Origin: JBBCJT01 sp037190665
Lineage (GTDB): Bacteria; Pseudomonadota; Alphaproteobacteria; Acetobacterales; Acetobacteraceae
Assembly: GCA_037190665.1 (NCBI GenBank)
Contig: JBBCJT010000105.1
Coordinates: forward strand, 1 to 5,641
DNA: 5,641 nucleotides
Reading direction: 5' to 3'
This document shows positions 1 through 5,105 of the stretch, in pieces. Position 1 is the stretch's first letter. Each line of letters opens with the position of its first letter. The translations under genes were made by a program, and so were the position numbers. The notes under the pieces are model-generated. The model saw only the letters and a program-made list of their open reading frames with translations, was not told where the DNA came from and did no database searches.

Positions 1-156
1 CGCCGGGCGGCCCGGCGGATGCAGCCAGCCGAAGCCGCCGCCCTCGATCACCGCGGCGTCGGCGGCCTCGCACAGCGCCTCGAGATCGGTGTCGTCGATA
101 TCGGTGATCCGCTCGACCGCAAGCGTCGGCGCGGTCCTGGACTGCGGGATGCTCAT
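1..156 (-). CDS. GNAT-like N-acetyltransferase, N-terminal part (cut by window edge)
   Basis: Only the first 52 residues are visible; the gene continues past the left edge. The ATG at 156-154 overlaps the hisH stop codon (ATGA). A Shine-Dalgarno-like GGGAG lies 5 bases upstream, at 166-162. The visible protein starts MSIPQSRTAP and has an acidic helical stretch followed by a glycine-rich segment, EGGGFGWLHPPGRPA, at about residues 38-52. This resembles the N-terminus of GNAT-family proteins I associate with alphaproteobacterial his operons, recognised by memory of the pattern and not by a search. The acetyl-CoA-binding motif would lie downstream and is not visible, so the family call is provisional. 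The substrate is unknown. Its place directly after hisH, where hisA often follows, suggests cotranscription with the histidine genes but does not prove a role in that pathway. Confidence 0.6.
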   Translation of the reverse strand, partial: MSIPQSRTAPTLAVERITDIDDTDLEALCEAADAAVIEGGGFGWLHPPGRPA

Positions 157-791
157 CGCGGCTCCCAGCGCAGGAAATTGGCGAGCAGGCGCAGCCCGGT
201 CCGCTGCGACTTCTCGACATGGAACTGCGTGCCGGCGCGGTTGCCGGACGCCACCATGGCGACGATCTCGCCGCCGTACTCCGTCGTCGCGATCACTTCC
301 GCAGGGTCCGCTCCGGCCAGGGCGTAGGAGTGCACGAAGTACACGTGGTCGCCCGGCTGCACGCCGTCCAGAAGCGGATGGGCGCCGGGTGTGAAGTGCA
401 GCACATTCCAGCCCATCTGCGGCAGGCGGAGGCCTTCGGCCGGCATCTGCGCGATGTCGCCCTTCACCCAGCCGAAGCCGGGCGTGACCGCGTGTTCCAG
501 CCCGCGCTCGGCCATGAGTTGCATGCCCACGCAGATGCCCAGGAACGGCGCGCCGGCGTCGGTGCGGGTGCGGATCGCCTCCGTCATGCCCGGCACGGCG
601 GCGAGCCCCGCGGCGCAGTCGGCGAAGGCCCCCTGGCCGGGCAGGACGATGCGGTCGGCGCGGGCCACCGCGTCTGCATCGGCTGTGATCGTCACCTCGG
701 CCGCGATGCCGGCATCCTCGGCCGCGCGCGCCAGCGCACGCGCCGCCGAGGCAAGGTTGCCCGATCCGTAATCGACGACGGAGACCTTCAT
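153..791 (-). CDS. hisH: Imidazoleglycerol-phosphate synthase, glutaminase subunit HisH
   Basis: A 212-residue class I glutamine amidotransferase, the usual length for HisH. It hydrolyses glutamine and passes ammonia to HisF, which forms imidazoleglycerol phosphate and AICAR in the fifth step of histidine synthesis, in the cytoplasm. Visible signatures: VVDYGSGN at residues 6-13, the oxyanion strand PGQGAF at 51-56, the nucleophile elbow GICVGMQ with Cys87, PQMGWN at 124-129, YFVHSY at 151-156, and the catalytic His191/Glu193 in TQFHVEKSQ. The usual proline of the HPE motif is valine here; the catalytic triad is intact. The ATG at 791-789 overlaps the stop of the DUF2628 gene (ATGA). No Shine-Dalgarno sequence is evident before it, so translation probably depends on coupling to the upstream gene. 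The same minus-strand frame stays open to 1454, but that extension is only the shadow of the neighbouring genes. Confidence 0.97.
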   Translation of the reverse strand: MKVSVVDYGSGNLASAARALARAAEDAGIAAEVTITADADAVARADRIVLPGQGAFADCAAGLAAVPGMTEAIRTRTDAGAPFLGICVGMQLMAERGLEHAVTPGFGWVKGDIAQMPAEGLRLPQMGWNVLHFTPGAHPLLDGVQPGDHVYFVHSYALAGADPAEVIATTEYGGEIVAMVASGNRAGTQFHVEKSQRTGLRLLANFLRWEPR

Positions 792-1147
792 GCGAGGCGG
801 GCGGACAGGTCCGGCCGGCGCGCGAGCAGCCGCGCCCAGGCCGCGTCCTCGTCGCGCGCGGTGATCACATGCACGAGCGCGTAGCGGCGGCGGCCGAGCT
901 GCCAGCGGAGCAGGTCGCGGCCGTGCAGCCCCGCGAGAACCGAGCCGGCAAGCCCGACCGGCACCACGATCTCCGGCGGCAGCAGGGTAGCCAGCACGAC
1001 CTCGGCGGCGATCCACAGCAGGCCGGGGATCCACGCGCGGTGGAACAGCAGCCACAGCCCGCGGAACAGGAACGCGCCCCAGGACCAGCCTTCCCGCAGC
1101 AGGACCGGGGCGCCGGCCTCGCGCTGATGCACGGTCCAGACCCTCAC
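788..1147 (-). CDS. DUF2628 family small membrane protein
   Basis: A 119-residue protein starting at GTG (1147-1145), which overlaps the hisB stop as GTGA; an AAGGGGG Shine-Dalgarno-like run lies 4 bases upstream. It starts MRVWTVHQR. The segment GWSWGAFLFRGLWLLFHRAW (about 20-39) matches the typical DUF2628 pattern of a tryptophan- and phenylalanine-rich segment. Two hydrophobic stretches follow, at about 40-56 and 59-75, then an Arg-rich turn (GRDLLRWQLGRRRY, 76-89) and a soluble C-terminal tail. It is predicted to sit in the inner membrane. The biochemical function of DUF2628 is not known. Its position between hisB and hisH, with coupled junctions on both sides, means it is almost certainly expressed with the histidine enzymes; whether it contributes to histidine synthesis cannot be told from the sequence. 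Confidence 0.88.
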   Translation of the reverse strand: MRVWTVHQREAGAPVLLREGWSWGAFLFRGLWLLFHRAWIPGLLWIAAEVVLATLLPPEIVVPVGLAGSVLAGLHGRDLLRWQLGRRRYALVHVITARDEDAAWARLLARRPDLSARLA

Positions 1148-1734
1148 AGCGCCCCCTTGGTGGAGGGGATCGCGTTGCCCAGCCGCGGGTCCAGCGCCAC
1201 GGCGGCGCGCAGCGCGCGGGCGACGGACTTGAAGCAGGCCTCGGCGACGTGGTGGGCGTTGCTGCCGGCCTTCTGGGTGAGGTGCAGCGTGATGCCGGCG
1301 TTGAAGGCAAGCGCGCGGAAGAACTCCTCGAACAGCTCGGTGTCCATCTCGCCGATCTTCGGCGCGCCGAAGCGCACGGACCAGGCGAGGAAGGGCCGGC
1401 CGGAGATGTCCACCGCCGCTTCCACCAGCGCCTCGTCCATCGGCACCACGGCATGGGCGAAGCGGGCGATGCCGCGCTTTTCGCCCAGCGCGCGGGCGAG
1501 CGCCTGGCCGAGGACGATGCCCACGTCCTCGGTGGTGTGGTGGAAGTCCACGTGCAGGTCGCCCTTGGCCGCCACCGTCAGGTCGAACAGGGCATGGCGG
1601 GCCAGCGCGGTCAGCATGTGGTCGAGGAAGCCGATCCCGGTGGCGATGTCCGCCTTGCCCGACCCGTCGAGGTCGAGGGCGAGCCGGATATCGGTCTCAG
1701 CCGTGGCGCGGGTGAGCTTCGCGGAACGCGACAT
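1144..1734 (-). CDS. hisB: Imidazoleglycerol-phosphate dehydratase HisB
   Basis: A 196-residue monofunctional dehydratase that converts imidazoleglycerol phosphate to imidazoleacetol phosphate, the sixth step of histidine synthesis. Unlike the enterobacterial HisB it has no fused histidinol-phosphatase domain. All family motifs are present: GIGFLDHML at residues 33-41 (His39), DFHHTTEDVGI at 63-73 (His65, His66, Glu69 as metal and catalytic ligands), FAHAVVPMDEA at 92-102, SNAHHVAEACFKSVARAL at 158-175 (His161, His162, Glu165) and the C-terminal IPSTKG at 189-194. The ATG at 1734-1732 is chosen because an in-frame TAA stands four codons upstream (1746-1744), which excludes a longer protein. 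No strong Shine-Dalgarno sequence precedes it, only GGGGCGG. It is the first visible gene of the leftward his operon, and its stop overlaps the next start. Its promoter must lie in the divergent gap to the right. Confidence 0.98.
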   Translation of the reverse strand: MSRSAKLTRATAETDIRLALDLDGSGKADIATGIGFLDHMLTALARHALFDLTVAAKGDLHVDFHHTTEDVGIVLGQALARALGEKRGIARFAHAVVPMDEALVEAAVDISGRPFLAWSVRFGAPKIGEMDTELFEEFFRALAFNAGITLHLTQKAGSNAHHVAEACFKSVARALRAAVALDPRLGNAIPSTKGAL

Positions 1735-1761
1735 GCCGCCCCGTTAGCGCAGCCGGAGCGT

Positions 1762-1778
1762 GCGGGCTAGAGCGGGCT
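1762..1778. repeat. 7-bp direct repeat GCGGGCT, 10-bp period
   Basis: GCGGGCT occurs at 1762-1768 and again at 1772-1778, one helical turn apart and 28-44 bases upstream of the hisB start codon. The second copy also forms GAGC-GG-GCTC, a short inverted repeat at 1770-1779. The layout would fit an operator or activator site, but chance is a serious alternative in DNA this rich in G and C. Confidence 0.3.
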
Positions 1779-1910
1779 CGCCGGCGGTGCTCCTCCCACC
1801 TTTCCGGGGAAGCGGGGGCCGCAACCTCCGCCTCCGCCAGGTTCCGCGATCGGGGCGCCGAAGAATCTTTTCGCCCGCGTGTCCGCGCGAGCGCCTCCCG
1901 TGCGCATTGC

Positions 1911-1915
1911 AGGAG
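1911..1915 (+). promoter_or_regulatory. Shine-Dalgarno sequence of the sigma-like gene
   Basis: AGGAG stands 4 bases before the ATG at 1920, within a purine-rich run. It is the best ribosome-binding site in the window and fixes this start. Confidence 0.75.
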
Positions 1916-1919
1916 AAGA

Positions 1920-2480
1920 ATGCAGGGCATCGCCTCCCGGAGCGAGGAGACATCGGCCGACGTCGCGGCGGCGCTGTGCCGGCTGTCCGCCGCCGAGCTG
2001 GTGAAGCTGAAGGCGCTGGCGCGGCTGCGCGCGCAGGGGCTGCCGCGAGGCGTGGGATGGACGGATCTGTTGCACGAAGCCGTGGCGCGGTCGCTGGAAG
2101 GCTCCCGGCGGCTGCCGCCGAATGTCCAGATCGTCGCCTTCCTGGGCGGCGTGATGCGCAGCATCGCCAGCGAGCACTGGCGCCGGGCGCGGACGGAGGC
2201 CGGGGTGCTGGCCGATCTCGACGACAGTTCGGCCTTTGCCGCCGGCGACCCGCCGAAGGACCCGGAACGGACGGCGCTCGCGATCCAGGCGCTGTCCTCC
2301 ATTCATGGGCTTTTCGCCCGCGACCCTGACGTCCTGAAGGTCCTCTCGGGCCTCGCCGACGAACTGACGGGGGAGGAGATCCGCCAGATGTACGGCCTGT
2401 CCGCCCAGGCTTACGAGGCCGCCCGCAAGCGGCTGCGCCGTGCGGCGCTGCGCTGGTTGCAGGGGAACGACGCGCCATGA
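1920..2480 (+). CDS. Sigma-70 family-like RNA polymerase sigma factor (small, two-region type)
   Basis: A 186-residue protein with the architecture of a small sigma factor. The N-terminal half (about 23-90) resembles region 2: LSAAELVKLKALARLRAQG, then GWTDLLHEAVARSLEGSRR, then VAFLGGVMRSIASEHWRR at 72-89, which matches the helix of regions 2.3-2.4 that opens and contacts the -10 element. A variable acidic linker (about 97-117) follows. The C-terminal part, LTGEEIRQMYGLSAQAYEAARKRLRRA at about 149-175, has the helix-turn-helix look of region 4. I recognise it as the group of sigma-70-like proteins common in alphaproteobacteria, from pattern memory only. It would redirect RNA polymerase, but its targets are unknown. 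It heads a compact plus-strand gene set, and its stop overlaps the next start (ATGA). No zinc-binding or membrane anti-sigma factor is visible beside it. It might instead be a degenerate, non-polymerase-binding relative. Confidence 0.78.
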   Translation: MQGIASRSEETSADVAAALCRLSAAELVKLKALARLRAQGLPRGVGWTDLLHEAVARSLEGSRRLPPNVQIVAFLGGVMRSIASEHWRRARTEAGVLADLDDSSAFAAGDPPKDPERTALAIQALSSIHGLFARDPDVLKVLSGLADELTGEEIRQMYGLSAQAYEAARKRLRRAALRWLQGNDAP

Positions 2481-2716
2481 GGGGGCGCCGGTCCGACCGC
2501 GGCCTGGAGCAGATCCTCGACGTCCTGGCCGCCGAGCTGCTGGCGGCCGACGAGGCGGAGATCGCCGACGCGCTCGGCGTTCCGTCCGCCAGCCATATCG
2601 ACACCGCTGACGTCGCGGCGCTGGTCGCGCAGGTCATCGAGGCCGCCGACCCCGCCGCACGCTTTCCGACCCAACATGACAGGGACCCCACGACGAATGC
2701 CCGCAAGCGGAACTGA
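2477..2716 (+). CDS. Small acidic protein of unknown function, 79 aa
   Basis: I do not recognise this protein with certainty. It starts at the ATG that overlaps the stop of the sigma-like gene (2477-2480), with AGGGGA 10 bases upstream. The first ten residues are basic (MRGRRSDRGL). The core, residues 9-61, is acidic and alanine/leucine-rich and probably helical: LEQILDVLAAELLAADEAEIADALG, then DTADVAALVAQVIEAAD. The tail is polar and probably disordered (RFPTQHDRDPTTNARKRN). There is no signal peptide, membrane segment or cysteine pair. Its end overlaps the next gene by 20 bases. Similar short acidic proteins often follow sigma-like genes of this type, in my recollection, so a regulatory partner of the sigma-like protein is possible but unproven. 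The coupling at both ends and the purely helical core argue for a real gene. Confidence 0.62.
   Translation: MRGRRSDRGLEQILDVLAAELLAADEAEIADALGVPSASHIDTADVAALVAQVIEAADPAARFPTQHDRDPTTNARKRN
2681..2685 (+). promoter_or_regulatory. Possible Shine-Dalgarno deciding the creatininase-family start
   Basis: AGGGA lies 11 bases before the ATG at 2697 and downstream of the alternative ATG at 2676. The 2676 ATG has no purine-rich site before it, so this favours 2697. The spacing is on the long side. Confidence 0.4.
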
Positions 2717-3524
2717 CGAGAGCTGGCGAAGAACCCATGAGTGGGGCCGGCTGACACGTGCGGAGATCGCGGCCGCGCGCGACGCCGGCGCGCTGCCGGT
2801 GCTGCCGGTGGGGTCGATCGAGCAGCATGGCGACCACCTGCCGGTCGATACCGACACCTTCCTCGCCGTGCGCGTGACGGAAGAAGCGGCGAAGTGGTGC
2901 GACGCCGCGCATGTGCTGATCCTGCCGTCGCCGGCCTACGGCTTTTCGCCGCATCACCTGGAATGGCCGGGAACGGTGTCGCTGTCGGCCGACACGTTCC
3001 AGCGCCTCGTCGCCGATATCGCGCAATCGGTCCTGCGCGCCGGCTTCGACCGGATGCTCATCGTCAACGGCCATGGGGGCAATCGCGGGCCGATGACGGC
3101 GGTATGCACCGAACTCGGCGCGCGGGGCCTGGGCGTCGGGCTGGTGAACTACATCGTGCCCGGACAGAAGGACTGGCAGCCGCACCTGCCGGAGAGCTTC
3201 CGCCGCGTCGGCCATGCCTGCGCCTACGAGACCGCGTTGCAGATGGCGCTGCGGCCGGAGGAAGCGGCGCGGATGGCGGAGCGCAGCGCCGACCTGCCGC
3301 CGCGGCTGGTCCCGCCGTACATGGCGGACGGGTCCCCCGACCCGATGGAGCCGGCGGGCGCCGTCTGGTCGTTCATCTTCCCCGCCGGCAACCCCGGCTA
3401 CTTCGGCGATCCGGCGGCGGCGACGCCCGGGATGGGGGAGGCGCTGCGGGAGCCGACCGTCGCCGCCCTCGCCAGTTTCTTCGCCAGTTTCGCACACGCT
3501 TCCTTCGTGGTGGGCCGCTCATGA
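2697..3524 (+). CDS. Creatininase-family metal-dependent amidohydrolase
   Basis: A 275-residue cytoplasmic protein (282 if the ATG at 2676 is used). The fold family hydrolyses cyclic or formyl amides with a dinuclear metal centre. Numbering from 2676, the motifs are LPVGSIEQHGDHLPVDTD at 43-60 (ligands Glu49, His51, Asp60), GFSPHHLEWPGT at 89-100, VNGHGGNRG at 130-138 (His133) and GHACAYETA at 179-187 (His180, Glu185). True creatininase has NGHYEN with a metal-binding Glu where this protein has NGHGGN, so creatinine is not the presumed substrate; related NGHGGN members include the deformylase ArfB and MftE-type peptidases. The 2697 start is preferred for its Shine-Dalgarno and shorter overlap with the upstream gene. 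The stop overlaps the start of the substrate-binding protein (ATGA), which suggests that this enzyme processes the ligand captured by that protein. The actual substrate is unknown. Confidence 0.9.
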   Translation: MPASGTDESWRRTHEWGRLTRAEIAAARDAGALPVLPVGSIEQHGDHLPVDTDTFLAVRVTEEAAKWCDAAHVLILPSPAYGFSPHHLEWPGTVSLSADTFQRLVADIAQSVLRAGFDRMLIVNGHGGNRGPMTAVCTELGARGLGVGLVNYIVPGQKDWQPHLPESFRRVGHACAYETALQMALRPEEAARMAERSADLPPRLVPPYMADGSPDPMEPAGAVWSFIFPAGNPGYFGDPAAATPGMGEALREPTVAALASFFASFAHASFVVGRS

Positions 3525-5098
3525 CCCGACTTTCCGCTCGCGCCCGAGTGGCGCTGCTTGCCGCCTCACTGCTTCCCGTCGCGGCGGGGGCTGCCGAGTT
3601 GCGCATCGCGACCGGCGGTGCGTTCACGTCGATGGACCCGCACTTCCACGACAACTCCACCAACGTCGCGCTGACGAGCCATGTGTTCGACAGCCTCGTC
3701 ACCGTCGACGAGGACTATCGCCCCGCGCCCGGTTTGGCGGAATCCTGGCGCGCCGTCGGTCCGACGACGTGGGAAGTGAAGCTGCGGGAAGGCGTGACGT
3801 TCCATGACGGCGGCGCGTTCAGCGCCGACGACATCGTCTTCACCTTCGAACGCATCCCGCAGGTCCCGAACAGCCCCGCCCGCTTCACGCCGTACATTCG
3901 CGGCGTGCAGCGGCTGGAGGTCGTGGACGCACACACGCTCCGCCTGCACACCGCGGTCCCCACGCCGACGCTGCCGATCCTGCTGTCGTCCTTCGGCATC
4001 GTCGGCCGCAAGCAGAGCGGCGACGGCAGCACGGCGGAGTTCAATTCCGGCAAGGCGGCCATCGGCACCGGGCCGTATCGCCTCGCATCCTTCGTGATGG
4101 GCGACCGCGCCGAGTTCGCGCGCAATCCCGCCTGGTGGGGACCGCGCCAGCCATGGGACACGGTCACGTACCGGATGATCCCGCGTGGCGCGGCGCGCGT
4201 GGCGGCACTGAAGGCGGGCGACGTGGACGTGATCGATGCCGTGCCGACGCGCGACGTCGCCACGCTCGAACAGGATCCGAACGTGTCGGTCGCGAGCCGC
4301 GACAGCCTGCGGCTGGTGTTCCTGTATCTCGATGTCGGCCGCGAGCGCAGCCCGTTCGTCACCGATCTGGCCGGCAATCCGCTGCAGACAAATCCGCTCA
4401 GGGACCCGCGGGTGCGCGAGGCGCTGTCGCTCGCCATCAGCCGCGAGGGGCTGAAGCGGCAGGTGATGGACGGGTTCTCGGCGCCGACGGGTCAGCTCAT
4501 GCCTGCGGGCGCCATCGGCCACGATCCGTCCCTGCCGCCCGATCCCTACGATCCCGCACGCGCGCGCCGCCTGCTGGCGGAAGCCGGCTGGGGCGAGGGT
4601 TTCGCGCTGACCCTGCACGGCACCAACGACCGCTACGTCAACGACGCCGCCATCGTGCAGGCCATCGCGCAGATGTGGACGCGGATCGGGGTGAAGACCG
4701 AAGTCGGCTCCCTGCCGTCCAGCATCTTCTTCACCCGCTACGCGCGCGACGAGTTCAGCGCCTCGATGACGGCGACATGGAGCAGCACCGGGGAGGCCGA
4801 TCTGGTCATCGGCTTCCAGCTCGCGACGCCCGATCCGTCACGTGGCCGGGGTTCGCGCGTGCGCGAGTCCCACTATGCCGATCCGGCGCTGGATGCCCTG
4901 CTCGACAAGGCGATCGTCACGCTGGATCAGGCAGAACGCGAGGATCTTTATCGGCAGGCGACGCGGATGGGCATGCAGGTGCGGCCGATCCTGCCGCTGC
5001 ATCATCAGGTCAACATCTGGGCGTTGCGGAAGGGCTTCGGCATCCGGCCGCCGATGATCGACCAGACGCGCGCGATGGACGTGTTCGCCAAACCCTGA
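3521..5098 (+). CDS. ABC transporter substrate-binding protein, family 5 (peptide/nickel type)
   Basis: A 525-residue periplasmic binding protein of the DppA/OppA class (SBP_bac_5), of normal length. Residues 1-24 form a Sec signal peptide: basic MTRLSARAR, a hydrophobic core, and a probable signal peptidase I site after AGA (A24/A25); there is no lipobox cysteine. The mature protein starts AELRIATGGAFTSMDP. Family signatures are PGLAESW at 70-76, LREGVTFHDGGAFSADDIVFTF at 88-109, the GTGPYRL hinge at 182-188, and LRDPRVREALSLAISREGL at 293-311. The likely cargo is a dipeptide, oligopeptide or similar small amide; the exact ligand cannot be read. The ATG overlaps the creatininase-family stop codon, and a weak GGTGGG lies 6 bases upstream. 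No permease or ATPase gene follows: the next gene is convergent, so this binding protein is an orphan locally. The frame is open upstream to 2741, but that part is only a shadow of the previous gene. Confidence 0.96.
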   Translation: MTRLSARARVALLAASLLPVAAGAAELRIATGGAFTSMDPHFHDNSTNVALTSHVFDSLVTVDEDYRPAPGLAESWRAVGPTTWEVKLREGVTFHDGGAFSADDIVFTFERIPQVPNSPARFTPYIRGVQRLEVVDAHTLRLHTAVPTPTLPILLSSFGIVGRKQSGDGSTAEFNSGKAAIGTGPYRLASFVMGDRAEFARNPAWWGPRQPWDTVTYRMIPRGAARVAALKAGDVDVIDAVPTRDVATLEQDPNVSVASRDSLRLVFLYLDVGRERSPFVTDLAGNPLQTNPLRDPRVREALSLAISREGLKRQVMDGFSAPTGQLMPAGAIGHDPSLPPDPYDPARARRLLAEAGWGEGFALTLHGTNDRYVNDAAIVQAIAQMWTRIGVKTEVGSLPSSIFFTRYARDEFSASMTATWSSTGEADLVIGFQLATPDPSRGRGSRVRESHYADPALDALLDKAIVTLDQAEREDLYRQATRMGMQVRPILPLHHQVNIWALRKGFGIRPPMIDQTRAMDVFAKP

Positions 5099-5105
5099 CG
5101 GTCAG
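5095..5105. repeat. 11-bp inverted repeat spanning two convergent stop codons
   Basis: CTGAC-G-GTCAG contains the TGA of the binding-protein gene (5096-5098) and, on the other strand, the TGA of modC (5104-5102). The stem is too short and there is no T-run, so it is not called a terminator. Transcripts from the two strands must overlap at their 3' ends. Confidence 0.4.

Larger units (their letters stand above)
1735..1919. promoter_or_regulatory. Divergent intergenic region between hisB and the sigma-like gene
   Basis: This 185-bp gap separates the leftward his operon from the rightward four-gene set, so promoters for both should lie here or inside the adjoining 5' ends. It is GC-rich except for one short AT-rich patch, AAGAATCTTTT at 1861-1871, which could be part of a promoter -10 element. 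No convincing -35/-10 pair could be assigned on either strand. A GGAAC core on the minus strand (1845-1841) lacks the CGTT partner at the spacing expected for an EcfG-type promoter. There is no hairpin followed by a T-run and no histidine-leader peptide. Confidence 0.5.

Noticed and set aside
219..884. Long plus-strand open frame opposite hisH (and others at 19-327, 391-771, 869-1747, 1249-1770)
   Set aside because: Antisense shadows in GC-rich DNA; low-complexity Arg/Ala/Gly/His composition, no motifs, and the opposite strand encodes clear HisH, DUF2628 and HisB.
1800..1812. Short hairpin CTTTCCGGGGAAG in the divergent gap
   Set aside because: Five pairs including a G-T wobble, a 3-base loop and no T-run; too weak for a terminator or regulatory hairpin.
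1841..1845. Minus-strand GGAAC as an EcfG-type -35 element for hisB
   Set aside because: No CGTT -10 element at 16-17 bases, and hisB is not a typical general-stress target.
1697..2757. Minus-strand open frames opposite the sigma-like and small genes (1697-2302, 1744-2757, 1767-2306)
   Set aside because: Ser/Arg/Pro-rich shadows without motifs; they would also run across the divergent promoter gap.
2741..3520. 260-codon upstream extension of the binding-protein frame
   Set aside because: It is the out-of-frame reading of the creatininase-family gene; the signal peptide places the true start at 3521.
3566..4618. 350-codon minus-strand open frame opposite the binding-protein gene
   Set aside because: No recognisable domain, Arg/Ala/His-rich composition, and full overlap with a certain family-5 binding protein.
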